From Sphingobacteriales bacterium 46-32 (GTDB lineage: Bacteria > Bacteroidota > Bacteroidia > Chitinophagales > Chitinophagaceae), in the NCBI GenBank assembly GCA_001898485.1, contig MKTY01000020.1, positions 434,001 through 498,000 of the forward strand: DNA of 64,000 bases. Reading direction: 5' to 3'. Shown piece by piece: positions 35,510-44,780 of this stretch. The notes under the pieces were generated by a model that saw only the letters and a list, made by a program, of their open reading frames with translations, made no database searches and was not told the DNA's origin. Position numbers and translations under genes: made by a program. Position 1 is the first letter of the stretch. Each line of letters begins with the position of its first letter.

Positions 35510-35655
35510 TCACCTCAATAATTAGATCAATCGGATATCGTTCAGCCGTATGGAAATACTGATACCCAGATTAAGTTACTATCTAAAGATACAACGGTAA
35601 ATACTCTCAAAGGTGATAACTTTGGAGAGCGATTACACCCATACCTGCGCTTGTC

Positions 35656-36285
35656 ATGACCCCGCAAATCACCAGTGAAAATTTTTATCAGTTATGTGAC
35701 GGGCTCGCCGCCCGCGATAAAGAGCTGTCGCAAATAATACGCGAACACGGCTATCCGCCGCTCTGGAACCGTCCCAATACTTTTGAGTCGCTGGTACATA
35801 TTATACTCGAGCAGCAGGTTTCGCTGGCCTCTGCGCTGGCTGCTTTAAACAAACTGAAAGAACGTTTGCAGGAAGTGACACCGGAAAGTTTTTTATTGCT
35901 GACAGATGAGGAACTAAGAAGCTGCTACTTCAGCCGTCAAAAAACGATCTATACCCGGGGACTGGCAAAAGCGCTTGCAGAAGGAACGCTTAACCTGCAC
36001 GGGTTGACGATGCTCGACGATGCAGCTGTAAGAAACAAACTGGTTGCACTCAAGGGTATTGGCAACTGGACGGTTGACATTTACCTGCTATTTGTACTAC
36101 AGCGAGCCAACATCTTTCCCATGGGCGACCTGGCAGCTATCAATGCCCTGAAGCGTATCAAGAAATTACCGAAAGACACTTCGCACGAAAAGCTGCTCGC
36201 CATTACCAGCAAATGGCATCCGCATAAATCGGCTGCCACCATGCTGCTTTGGCATCATTATTTATCCTCATCCGGAAAAAAATGA
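35656..36285 (+). CDS. DNA-3-methyladenine glycosylase (AlkA/HhH-GPD type)
   Basis: 209 aa. HhH-GPD superfamily: helix-hairpin-helix LVALKGIGNWTVDIYLLF (130-146) followed by catalytic Asp158 in FPMGDLA, the spacing of AlkA. The N-terminal 45 residues replace the larger AlkA domain. Removes alkylated purines in base-excision repair. A TAACTTTG -7 box at 35617-35624 precedes it. The stop overlaps the next start (ATGA). Confidence 0.93.
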   Translation: MTPQITSENFYQLCDGLAARDKELSQIIREHGYPPLWNRPNTFESLVHIILEQQVSLASALAALNKLKERLQEVTPESFLLLTDEELRSCYFSRQKTIYTRGLAKALAEGTLNLHGLTMLDDAAVRNKLVALKGIGNWTVDIYLLFVLQRANIFPMGDLAAINALKRIKKLPKDTSHEKLLAITSKWHPHKSAATMLLWHHYLSSSGKK

Positions 36286-36641
36286 GTCAGTATTCTATCA
36301 ACATTAAGCGGGTTTACGAGCCCTACAGCAAAAGTGATGGCTTTAGTATACTGGTCGACCGGCTATGGCCACGCGGTATCCGTAAAGAAGATGAACGAAT
36401 AAACCTGTGGCTCAAAGAAGTAGCGCCTTCTGCCGAATTAAGAAAATGGTTCAATCATGAAGCGGAGAAGTGGTCCGCTTTTACGAAGAAATATCGTGCA
36501 GAGCTAAAAGGCTCTCCGGCATTAGCAGCACTTATTGCCCTGGTAAAGAAACACAGGAAAGTCACACTCCTGTATGGAGCCAAAGATGAGGAGCATAACC
36601 AGGCAGCAGCGCTGGCGCATATGCTGCATTCGCTTATATAA
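36282..36641 (+). CDS. DUF488 (YeaO-like) protein
   Basis: 119 aa, starting at the ATG in ATGA shared with the glycosylase stop. Family hallmarks: IKRVYEPYSKSDGFSILVDRLWPRGIRKED near the start, LRKWFNHEAEKW in the middle, and VTLLYGAKDEEHNQAAAL at the end. The function of DUF488 is not settled. Translational coupling with an alkylation-repair enzyme hints at a role in DNA or alkylation damage. Its end overlaps by 8 bp the convergent response regulator gene. Confidence 0.93.
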   Translation: MSQYSINIKRVYEPYSKSDGFSILVDRLWPRGIRKEDERINLWLKEVAPSAELRKWFNHEAEKWSAFTKKYRAELKGSPALAALIALVKKHRKVTLLYGAKDEEHNQAAALAHMLHSLI

Positions 36642-37257
36642 GATTATTCTTTGCTGCCATTTTAATAAGCGAAGCAGTATTATTTACTCCAAACTTGGTG
36701 AGCAGATTTTTCCGATGGCTATCGACTGTATGCAGGCTGATAAAGAGTTTTTCGGCTATCTGCGGATTGGTGAGTCCGTCTGAAATCAGCTGCAATACCT
36801 CCGCCTCTCTGCGGCTCAGCACGGGGACATTTGCCATATCCTGTATATCTATACCCGCCATACTGACATCAAGATTCATATACAGTTTGCCTTCATGTAC
36901 GGAGAGCAACGCTTCTTCTATTTCTTCGCGGGAAGCACTTTTTATAAGGTAGCCAGAAGCACCATTCTTTATCATCTGCGAGATATAGCTACGCTCTCTG
37001 AATGTACTCATGGCCACCACCTTCACTTCAGGAAATTCTTTTTTTATTTTCTCTGTGAGTTCAATGCCGCTTACTTCCGGCATATTAATATCGGTAAGCA
37101 CAATTTGTGGCGGATGCTGTTTTATTTTCTCTATGGCCTCAAACGCATCTGAGGCCACACCGGTGAGTTCCACAAAACTAATCTGCGACAGCATTGAGCG
37201 CATTCCTTCCAGTACCATGGGGTGATCGTCGACTACCAGAACTTTTATTTTATACAT
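36634..37257 (-). CDS. NarL/FixJ-family response regulator
   Basis: 207 aa. Receiver domain with Asp10/Asp11 and phospho-acceptor Asp56 (VLTDINMPEVSG), Lys106, and a C-terminal LuxR-type helix-turn-helix (LSRREAEVLQLISDGLTNPQIAEKLFISLHTVDSHRKNLL). Overlaps the kinase gene by 8 bp, so it is the partner of that kinase. Confidence 0.96.
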   Translation of the reverse strand: MYKIKVLVVDDHPMVLEGMRSMLSQISFVELTGVASDAFEAIEKIKQHPPQIVLTDINMPEVSGIELTEKIKKEFPEVKVVAMSTFRERSYISQMIKNGASGYLIKSASREEIEEALLSVHEGKLYMNLDVSMAGIDIQDMANVPVLSRREAEVLQLISDGLTNPQIAEKLFISLHTVDSHRKNLLTKFGVNNTASLIKMAAKNNLI

Positions 37258-39202
37258 CTTTTTCGATTGTGCATTCGATATGAACAGAGGTGCCTCTGCC
37301 GGGCGCAGACTGAATATCCATCTGCCCCCGAAGATAGTGTACCCGTGATTGGATATTTCTGAGTCCGGCTGTTTTCATCGCGTCTACCTGCTCTTTATCA
37401 AAGCCTTTACCATTGTCTTCTACGGTGATGGTAAGCCTGCTATCCTGCCGCATTACCTGTGCCAGAATCGTAGTAGCGCCGGCATGTTTCACGGCATTGT
37501 TGAGCAATTCCTGTACGATGCGATATATCACTACTTCCGATGACGGACTCATTCGCCGGTCGAGTCCATAAAGCTGGCAGTTGATCACAAACTGCTGCGA
37601 TTCGGAAAGGCCATCGCAGTAGTCCTGCAAAGCCTGCGACAAACCGAGATTCAGCAGGGCCTCCGGCATCATATTATGTGCCACACGCCGCATTTCACTG
37701 ATCGATTCATCCAGTTTATTGAGCGCATTATTAAAGACCCGCGCATTGTCTTCGGTCATTACCAGATTCCCTTTCATAGCCCCCAGTTGCAGTTTGACGC
37801 CACTCAGCAGTCCGCCTAACCCATCATGCAGGTCGCGGGCCAGGCGGCTGCGCTCATCTTCCTGGCCTTTGAGCAAAGCCTGCGTAGCCAGCAATTGCTT
37901 TTCCTTTTCCAGCTCGCTGATCCGTTGTTGCTGCAATTTTTGTTTATTACGGTAGTTACGGTAAGAAAGCAGGGATATGATCAGCAAAGCCCCTGCGCTT
38001 CCGATGAGGATATAATTGAGTGTATTTTTCTGCTTTATAGCCGCTTGTTGCAAATTGATCTGTGCTTCCTTTTTGGCCGTCTCATACTCGACTTCGAGCC
38101 GGCTCGCATACTGTTTATTCTGCTCACTCGATGCCGAATCTGTTATTTCTTTAAATTCTTTGTAATACGTCAATGCTTTTTTATAATCGCCCCTGGCTTC
38201 ATACAACCGGCTTTGATAGTCCAGTAAAATCTCGAGATGTACTTTGCCGGTTGTTTGGGCAATCTCTTTTTCGGTTGCCAGGAGTATTTGTTCTGCCTGG
38301 TCATATTTTTTTTGAAGGGTCAGCACTCTTGCCAGTTGCAGGTTGGCCTGTATTCTGCCGAAGATATTCTTATTCTTTTCGGCCAGTTCAGCTGTTTTCC
38401 TAAAATGCTCATTGGCCTGATCGAGCTTGTCGAGATTCATATAAATGAGGCCGGCGACGAGGTGGTAACTGGTCAGCGCCGATTCGTTATCTGCCGGGGA
38501 GTAATACTTTCCGGAAGAATCGATACAGGCCTCTGCTTCTTTATACCGGTTTTGCATGGTGAGCGCGAGTGCAATTGCATAATAACTCCGGAAATAAGCG
38601 GTGGCAGTATTTAGTTTACGGGCTATTGCCAATGCTTTACGGGCATATTCTTCCTCTTTTACAAATTCATACATTTCTTTATAAATAGAGGCGATATCGA
38701 TAAGCTGATTCAGTTCCAGATCAGGCTTGTCCAGTTTATTGTAGATACGTACTGCATTCATCGAATACTCGACCGCAGTTTTATATTTCCCTTTAAACCG
38801 CTCGATCGAAGAGTTGGCACCATAGACCTTTGCTGTCAGTAATTCCCGGTTGGGATGATCGGTATGCGCCAGAAACAGCAGGGCCGAATCAAAACACAGG
38901 CCAGCCCTTTCATAATCACCACCTGCTCTAAACAGGTACGATTGGTTCTGAAAAACAAGTGCCGTGATGTAATCAAATTTTTTACCGGTCGAAAAATGCA
39001 ATGCGTCTCTATAGTACCTGGCAGAAAGAGAGGTATCAACCGTTTCGTATTGTATGGCCAGGCGCATCATGGTCAATGCACGCGATGTATCGGGCAGCCC
39101 CTGTTTTGCCAGTTCATTTTTCAGGCTGTCGATCGGGTTTTGCTGAGCCCGCAAGGCTGCGGATGCGCAAAAGGCTACCAGAAACAGGCTTATCCATCTC
39201 AT
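37250..39202 (-). CDS. TPR-containing histidine kinase (HisKA_3)
   Basis: 650 aa from the ATG at 39202, chosen because MRWISLFLVAFCASAALRAQ is a good signal peptide; the ATG at 39229 adds nine residues and is also possible. Periplasmic region of tetratricopeptide repeats (about 30-390), a coiled coil, one membrane helix (TLNYILIGSAGALLIISLLSY), then HisKA_3 with LARDLHDGLGGLLSGVKLQ and a HATPase (QELLNNAVKHAGAT, DNGKGF, GLRNIQSRV). This is the common Bacteroidota NarX-like kinase; the TPRs probably bind a protein or peptide signal. Paired with the NarL-type regulator. Confidence 0.95.
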   Translation of the reverse strand: MRWISLFLVAFCASAALRAQQNPIDSLKNELAKQGLPDTSRALTMMRLAIQYETVDTSLSARYYRDALHFSTGKKFDYITALVFQNQSYLFRAGGDYERAGLCFDSALLFLAHTDHPNRELLTAKVYGANSSIERFKGKYKTAVEYSMNAVRIYNKLDKPDLELNQLIDIASIYKEMYEFVKEEEYARKALAIARKLNTATAYFRSYYAIALALTMQNRYKEAEACIDSSGKYYSPADNESALTSYHLVAGLIYMNLDKLDQANEHFRKTAELAEKNKNIFGRIQANLQLARVLTLQKKYDQAEQILLATEKEIAQTTGKVHLEILLDYQSRLYEARGDYKKALTYYKEFKEITDSASSEQNKQYASRLEVEYETAKKEAQINLQQAAIKQKNTLNYILIGSAGALLIISLLSYRNYRNKQKLQQQRISELEKEKQLLATQALLKGQEDERSRLARDLHDGLGGLLSGVKLQLGAMKGNLVMTEDNARVFNNALNKLDESISEMRRVAHNMMPEALLNLGLSQALQDYCDGLSESQQFVINCQLYGLDRRMSPSSEVVIYRIVQELLNNAVKHAGATTILAQVMRQDSRLTITVEDNGKGFDKEQVDAMKTAGLRNIQSRVHYLRGQMDIQSAPGRGTSVHIECTIEKDV

Positions 39203-39390
39203 ATCGTAAAATAAGCCTATCCGCTTCATTTTACAAACAAAGACAGACAGGCTATTAATAATATCCCCTGTTCGGGGGAGGTTGAAGGCAAAAGGTATAG
39301 AGGAAAAAGGGTATTGTATTCTCGAAATCCTCAGCCATTTAATCCGGACCACCATTCACATGTACCCCGAGTAACGGGGTTTAGCCAAAA

Positions 39391-40413
39391 TCAGTCCCAG
39401 TATGTTGAACCATCAGATCCAATATAGCCAACCAATCGACTCTTTTCGTTAAACACGGCAATAAGATACCGGTATCCGCAATAATTGTAAGAATAATAAG
39501 GAAGTTTGTGCGCCCACCCAATCCTTCCGGTATAAGGCTCAATAATCGCCCATTGGCTATCGGTGGCTACGAGGAAAAGATTGGCGAAAAAGCCGTCTAC
39601 AATATTTCTAAATGGCCCTGCTTTTGACTTTATCCTTTCTGACAGATCATTTGTATCGTAATTAATTTTTAATATATACCAGCCAGCTTTCTCTTGATAC
39701 ACAGCAATGAGATCGTCACGGCGTAGTTCATAAATTGAATCGTACACACAGGGCAGCAATTCAACTCCATCATATCTGCGGATCAATCCCCAACCTTTCT
39801 CATCCTTTTTAAAAAACATCCCACTACTGCACCGAAGGCGGGAAATGTTAGTCGCCGAAATCAGATAGCCATGTTTCGAATTACTGGTGTCCCCGTAATT
39901 GCTCCAGCTTATCTCAAAAATGCCTTCACCCTTGTCAGCAATTGAATAGCTGCTTTTGCCACCATCACAAAGAATAACAACATCACGAAGCGGCTCCAGA
40001 ATGGGCAATGGGCTTCCCGGGGGATGCTCATGTATCTTGCCGGTGACATACGAATAAAGAAAAGTTTTTCTCCCTTTTGTGAGCACAAACTTCTCATCAT
40101 ATCTAAGGTCGATTAGGTTTATGTTGTCATAAATAGCTGGTAAAACTATTTGACCAGTAATATCAATAAGGCCCATCTTCTCCTTTTTAACAACAAGGGC
40201 CAGATAAAACTCCTTCTTTGTTACCGAATTATAAATTCGCTGATAAATTGAAGCGCTATCGTATGCCGGTTTTATCACTACCCGCTTTGCACTGTCACAA
40301 TAACCCCATAGATTACCTCTGCGATAGGGAATCAGGTTAGGCAGGTCAGGCTGTGTAAACGCCGAAAAAAATGGCAGCAAAAAAAGTGCAGACAATAAAA
40401 AACGGGAGAACAT
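39391..40413 (-). CDS. WG-repeat protein, secreted
   Basis: 340 aa with signal peptide (MFSRFLLSALFLLPFFSAFT). WG repeats are visible: NLWGYCDSAKRVVIKPAYDSA, KMGLIDITGQIVLPAIYDNI, GWGLIRRYDGVELLPCVYDSI and more decayed ones. Such repeats form beta arrays of unknown function. Monocistronic, between the kinase and the galactosidase. Confidence 0.85.
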   Translation of the reverse strand: MFSRFLLSALFLLPFFSAFTQPDLPNLIPYRRGNLWGYCDSAKRVVIKPAYDSASIYQRIYNSVTKKEFYLALVVKKEKMGLIDITGQIVLPAIYDNINLIDLRYDEKFVLTKGRKTFLYSYVTGKIHEHPPGSPLPILEPLRDVVILCDGGKSSYSIADKGEGIFEISWSNYGDTSNSKHGYLISATNISRLRCSSGMFFKKDEKGWGLIRRYDGVELLPCVYDSIYELRRDDLIAVYQEKAGWYILKINYDTNDLSERIKSKAGPFRNIVDGFFANLFLVATDSQWAIIEPYTGRIGWAHKLPYYSYNYCGYRYLIAVFNEKSRLVGYIGSDGSTYWD

Positions 40414-40463
40414 CAGCAGATAGGTTTAATTAACAGCAAATGTAGCCGTAAAATCTATTAGCA

Positions 40464-42275
40464 TTACTCCAGCGTGGTAACCCCTGCTATCTGTGCCGGA
40501 TTTTCCTGATGCAGATCAAAGACGATAATTTCATTGATACCTTTCTTCAACCAGGAAGCCGGACAATACAAGCGGTATTGTGGACCCAGGTTCCAGAAGC
40601 GTCCCAGGTTATGCCCGTTGACGTATACAACACCCTTGCTGTAGCCGCTCAGGTCAAAATAGGTATCGCCGGTCTCTGTCAATGTAAAATTGCCTTTGAA
40701 GAAACGGCCATTGCTGTTAGCTGCTTCCGTTTGTGAGGCCGGCCGCAGCGTTTTGATCATTTTTTCATCGAGGGGCAGTTTATATATTTCCCAGTTCATG
40801 AGTGTCATGCCATTGAGCGTAACGCGGTCGGTGATGCCTTTGCGATCAATCATGAACTGGGCAAAATTGATATGCCCCATGCCTTCGACAAGAATATCCA
40901 GCACGGGATCTTTTACAGCTGTTTTAGGCAGGTTGACTTCCCATTTACCCCCATCGCGATAAACGGTGTCGATAAATTTTCCATTCAGGAATACCAGTGC
41001 ATAATCATGCGGCTCCCAGATTTTGAGCTTCCCGCTTGTATGCCCAATCAGTTTGGTACGATACAACAGGAGTCCCTGGTTCTGATCCAGATCTTCCATG
41101 GTTTTGGGTTGCGGAGAATATACCGGTTTGGGCAGGTTTTGCCAGATGCTGGTAAAGGGCTGCAACGAAATAGCGGGTATGGTAATCGTTTTTACCGGCT
41201 GCGGCACCACGGGTATCGGATAAGAAACATACTGACCGATAAGCCGGCGAAGCATAAAATACTTGGGCGTGGGTTGTCCCTGCTCATTGATGGGCGCGTC
41301 ATAATCGTAGCTGGTAATATCGGGCTGATATTGTGTAGGCGTAAAGGCATTGGCACCGGCTGTAAACCCAAAGTTGGTGCCACCATGAATCACATAAAAG
41401 TTGAAGGACTTTTTATTTTCCAGCAAATAGGTGATCTCTTTTTTGAGACTGGCCGTATCGGGTTTGGCATATTTCTCTCCCCAGTGTGTAAGCCATCCCG
41501 GATAGGTCTCGCTGCTGAAAGATGGCACATTGGGATTACGTTTGGCAGCCTGTGCAAAATCGCCATCATTGCCACCGCTATCCAGACCAATGGCCGCTCC
41601 ATCTATATTGCCGGCTTCCAGCATATAGGCCGTGGCTCCATCTGCCGTATAAAAGGGTACAACAATCCCGTTTTTAACCCACATGTCCCGCAATTCTTCG
41701 AGGTAAGCCTTATCGTTGCCATAGCTGCCATATTCGTTTTCTACCTGCACCATTAATATTGGGCCGCCATTGTTGCACTGGAGGTTTTTTACCTGCGCCG
41801 AAATAGCTTTTACATACTCGGCCACCGCCTTCATATACCGCGGGTCGCGGCAACGTATTTTGATATCGGGGATCTTCAGCAACCGGGTGGGCAATCCACC
41901 AAAGTCCCACTCCGCACATACATAGGGTCCCGGACGAAACAATACCCACATACCTTCTTCCTGGCAGGTGCGGATAAATGCTGCTACATCTTTGTTGCCC
42001 GTTTTAAAATCAAATATCCCCGGTGCCGTCTCGTGATAATTCCACATAAAATAGGCAGCAATAGTATTGCAGCCCATAGCTTTGGCCATTTGTATACGAT
42101 GCCGCCAGTACTCCCGCGGAATACGGGCCGGATGCATCTCACCGCTGATGATTTGAAAAGGTTTACCATCGAGCAGAAAATCCTGTTTACCCAGGCTGAA
42201 TACATGTTTACCTGTTTGGCTGTACACACTTACAAAACAGAGAAGGCCGGTCAGTGCCAGTAGAATCTTTTTCAT
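40464..42275 (-). CDS. GH35 beta-galactosidase
   Basis: 603 aa with signal peptide (MKKILLALTGLLCFVSVYS). GH35 fold: FQIISGEMHPARIPREYWRHRI, FRPGPYVCAEWDFGGLPTRLL, acid/base Glu in VQVENEYGSYGND and nucleophile Glu in FSSETYPGWLTHWGE. C-terminal jelly-roll domains end in WNLGPQYRLYCPASWLK. Removes terminal galactose from plant or host glycans in the periplasm. There is no SusC/SusD pair or sugar regulator beside it, so it is not in a standard polysaccharide locus. Confidence 0.97.
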   Translation of the reverse strand: MKKILLALTGLLCFVSVYSQTGKHVFSLGKQDFLLDGKPFQIISGEMHPARIPREYWRHRIQMAKAMGCNTIAAYFMWNYHETAPGIFDFKTGNKDVAAFIRTCQEEGMWVLFRPGPYVCAEWDFGGLPTRLLKIPDIKIRCRDPRYMKAVAEYVKAISAQVKNLQCNNGGPILMVQVENEYGSYGNDKAYLEELRDMWVKNGIVVPFYTADGATAYMLEAGNIDGAAIGLDSGGNDGDFAQAAKRNPNVPSFSSETYPGWLTHWGEKYAKPDTASLKKEITYLLENKKSFNFYVIHGGTNFGFTAGANAFTPTQYQPDITSYDYDAPINEQGQPTPKYFMLRRLIGQYVSYPIPVVPQPVKTITIPAISLQPFTSIWQNLPKPVYSPQPKTMEDLDQNQGLLLYRTKLIGHTSGKLKIWEPHDYALVFLNGKFIDTVYRDGGKWEVNLPKTAVKDPVLDILVEGMGHINFAQFMIDRKGITDRVTLNGMTLMNWEIYKLPLDEKMIKTLRPASQTEAANSNGRFFKGNFTLTETGDTYFDLSGYSKGVVYVNGHNLGRFWNLGPQYRLYCPASWLKKGINEIIVFDLHQENPAQIAGVTTLE

Positions 42276-42532
42276 TGCGCTTATTAAAAGTCAGGAACTG
42301 CAGAAAGCAAATACTACACAAGATTAGTGTATTACCCGTTACAGCATAGCCACAAACGATTGCGTGTTTTTCAGCTATTCGCAGCCACGATTCCTGTCAG
42401 ACGGCAGTTAGATTTTAACGATCCCGGCGCTATTGGCCAGCTATTCATAAATAATAGTTTCATTGTTGCAATATCTGCGACCAGTGATTATCTTGGAAGG
42501 ATTAATCATCCATTAACCGCAACACTTCATTT

Positions 42533-42949
42533 ATGAAACGCCTCATCCTGTTTATTTTATTCCTTACCCCTGCTTTTGCATTTTGTCAATCAGCCGATAC
42601 CCCGGTAGAAGCCAGTCTTTTTTTACCGGCACATGTCGTAAAAGGCCTCACTGCCGATCAAAAACTCACTATCCATTATGTGCTCGAGGGCCCGGAAGAA
42701 AAATGGGAGACGAGTAAGATCATGGCTAAAAAAGTAAAGGATAATGTTTACAGTTTTTCGTTAAAACAGGGAATGTATTTCCGGCTCGTTTTTGTCATTG
42801 GTGACTATAGTTACAACATGAGCTGTATCGACAATCGCTCCGGCGAGGCTATGGATAAATACAACTTCAACGTCCTGCTGGAGAAAAGAAAATTTAATCC
42901 GGATGAGCTGAAGTTTATTGCTCCCTGTATAGCAAGAGATGATGAATAA
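42533..42949 (+). CDS. Small secreted protein of unknown function
   Basis: 138 aa. Signal peptide (MKRLILFILFLTPAFAFC, then QSADT). The mature part alternates strands and turns (VEASLFLPAHVVKGLT, LTIHYVLEGPEEKWETSKI, YFRLVFVIGDYSYNMSC), suggestive of an immunoglobulin-like beta-sandwich. Family not recognised. Preceded by 257 bp without a gene I can support. Confidence 0.7.
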   Translation: MKRLILFILFLTPAFAFCQSADTPVEASLFLPAHVVKGLTADQKLTIHYVLEGPEEKWETSKIMAKKVKDNVYSFSLKQGMYFRLVFVIGDYSYNMSCIDNRSGEAMDKYNFNVLLEKRKFNPDELKFIAPCIARDDE

Positions 42950-43038
42950 ATAGTTGCTGGTGAAGCCGTGGAAAAATACTCCTGGTAAAACAGGAGAAAA
43001 TAAGAAACGGAACCCTGCAAACTACCAGTAAAACAGTT

Positions 43039-43066
43039 GCAGGCCCGCGATGTATCGCGGGCCTGC
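43039..43066. other. Perfect 12-bp hairpin without T tail
   Basis: GCAGGCCCGCGA - TGTA - TCGCGGGCCTGC, very stable. No T-run on either side, so it is not a standard terminator, though it may stop polymerase or protect the 3' end of the transcript of the preceding gene. Confidence 0.8.
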
Positions 43067-43187
43067 CTGTGCATTCAGCATCCACTTAGCTCCCTATTTT
43101 TTTTCACAACCGGCCTTATACCAGAAATAAAATAAGCCTATGAAAAATAACCCAGCTAATGATAATTCTTTTTTCAATAGCCGGATT

Positions 43188-43970
43188 TCATGATTCAATC
43201 ACAAATGCCAGGTTGTCTTTATTCGCTTCATAATACTCCAGCAGGGCAGCGGCCAAAGCACCGTCCTGTTCCATTTTTTTGAAGCAATATTCCCGCACGC
43301 CTTTGAGATAAAGATCCTGATTAACAAACAGGTTTATATACGTGCGCCTGCCTTCTTCAATGAAGGATAAAAACCGGGTGATGAATAAATTCTTTACACC
43401 CGGAGAGACATAGTATTTTTCGAAAATGGCTTCGAAACAAAAGGCTTCCAGCAATGACTGATCCGGAAATGAGCTGAGTTCATTCAATCCATTTCGCCCC
43501 ACACAGATAGCAGACGCAATACCGGAATCAGAACGCACAGACTGGCAGTAGAAAAATCTTGCTGCCACTGCCATCAGTTGCTGCTGACTAAAGCGGACAG
43601 ACGGATTTTCCTTTCCGGTAAAAGGTGCAGCTAACAGACCATATACCCGCATAAAGGAGGCATCCATGCGCAGGCTGTCGGTAAACAGGCGGTTGATCCT
43701 GATTGTATCGGGATAATATTTTTCATAGATGCCCTGAAACCTGGTTTTATTCATCAACACATACCGGAAGCGCCGGGGGTATTTTTGCATAGCCAGCGAA
43801 AGCACATCCCGTCCTGAGCTAATCAGTTCCGGGCTTACTCCCAGATAGCGCTCCCCTTCGTCCTGATAATACCGCATGCTGAGCCGGATATAGGTGGCGG
43901 GGTCAGGCTGTCCGGCCACGGGATCAGGCTGTGTAAAAAAGAGAAGCAGCAACGGTAGTATTTTTTTCAT
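43188..43970 (-). CDS. Secreted protein of unknown function
   Basis: 260 aa from the ATG at 43970, which starts a signal peptide (MKKILPLLLLFFTQPDPVAG); the longer frame adds 16 residues without that feature. The mature chain is mainly helical, with aromatic pairs (YIRLSMRYYQDEGERYLGV, RFRYVLMNKTRFQGIYEKYYPD, FVNQDLYLKGVREYCF). Three or four cysteines. No family recognised. Divergent from the ToxR-like regulator 133 bp away. Confidence 0.65.
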   Translation of the reverse strand: MKKILPLLLLFFTQPDPVAGQPDPATYIRLSMRYYQDEGERYLGVSPELISSGRDVLSLAMQKYPRRFRYVLMNKTRFQGIYEKYYPDTIRINRLFTDSLRMDASFMRVYGLLAAPFTGKENPSVRFSQQQLMAVAARFFYCQSVRSDSGIASAICVGRNGLNELSSFPDQSLLEAFCFEAIFEKYYVSPGVKNLFITRFLSFIEEGRRTYINLFVNQDLYLKGVREYCFKKMEQDGALAAALLEYYEANKDNLAFVIES

Positions 43971-44068
43971 GGCAACATTTTCTCCAAAAGTCGCCCATGC
44001 AGGCCTGGCGCCCTGCATGGAAAAGGTTTAGAAAACCTTTAGAATAGGTTTAAACTGGCAGGAAAGCC

Positions 44069-44098
44069 TTGCCTGCCGCAGGTATTTAACTAGATTTG
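44069..44098 (+). promoter_or_regulatory. Consensus promoter of the ToxR-like gene, leaderless layout
   Basis: TTG at 44069-44071, 19 bp, TAGATTTG at 44091-44098. The ATG is at 44104, so transcription is expected to start at or next to the start codon, giving a leaderless mRNA. Confidence 0.65.
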
Positions 44099-44103
44099 TT
44101 TCA

Positions 44104-44712
44104 ATGGAAACGAAGGAATTAGTGATTGATAACCGGTTTCGTATACAGGCAGATACGCATCTGCTCACCGACCTCAGCAGCCATGCTACTACCCGGCTGG
44201 AGCCCAGACTGATGAAGCTACTTTTTTTACTGGCCTCTCATGCCGGGCAGTTGGTAAGCCGGGAGCAGATCATCCGGGATATCTGGAACGACTATGGCGG
44301 CGGCGAAGACGGACTCACACAGGCCATTTCTTTTCTTCGAAAAATGCTGGACGATATGGCCAAAGACCGTATCCGTACCATCCCCAAGAAAGGGTACCTG
44401 CTAAATGCTGTGGTAACGCCGGCAACCAAAATAACGGAAGCAGAAGAAAAAGAGAAAATCAACGTTGACACAATTCTGCCGGCTGAGGAAGAGCCCATAC
44501 CAGCCCTTCCGGAAAAGAAAAAGAATTTCTGGACCCACCCGGCTGCAATAACACTGGTAGTTACGCTGCTGGTATTCGTGCTCATTGCGGGAAGAAAAAC
44601 ATTTTTCCCTTCGCCTGTCAAAAGCCGCGAGCCTGCTGGCGGCGTTGAAGACACGTTGTATCAATACCAGGAACTGAAAGAGCAGCAGCAACGGCAATCT
44701 ACCAATCCCTGA
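44104..44712 (+). CDS. Membrane-anchored ToxR/CadC-like winged-helix regulator
   Basis: 202 aa. N-terminal OmpR/PhoB-type winged helix at about 1-105 (TTRLEPRLMKLLFLLASHAGQLVSREQII, DGLTQAISFLRKMLDD, IRTIPKKGYLL), a Glu-rich linker, one membrane helix (about 146-166, AAITLVVTLLVFVLIAG) and a 35-residue periplasmic tail. The tail is too short for a folded sensor, so sensing may occur in the membrane or through a partner. No partner gene is obvious; the divergent secreted protein is a candidate. Confidence 0.9.
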   Translation: METKELVIDNRFRIQADTHLLTDLSSHATTRLEPRLMKLLFLLASHAGQLVSREQIIRDIWNDYGGGEDGLTQAISFLRKMLDDMAKDRIRTIPKKGYLLNAVVTPATKITEAEEKEKINVDTILPAEEEPIPALPEKKKNFWTHPAAITLVVTLLVFVLIAGRKTFFPSPVKSREPAGGVEDTLYQYQELKEQQQRQSTNP

Positions 44713-44780
44713 TCCGGCTTTTTACTGTTACAACAGCCGCAAACTATACCGTGAGATCCACGGCATACCGGAAATAAGCA

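Noticed and set aside
42327-42536. 69-aa plus-strand frame before the small secreted protein gene
   Set aside because: Overlaps the start of a better-supported gene and has no coding signature.
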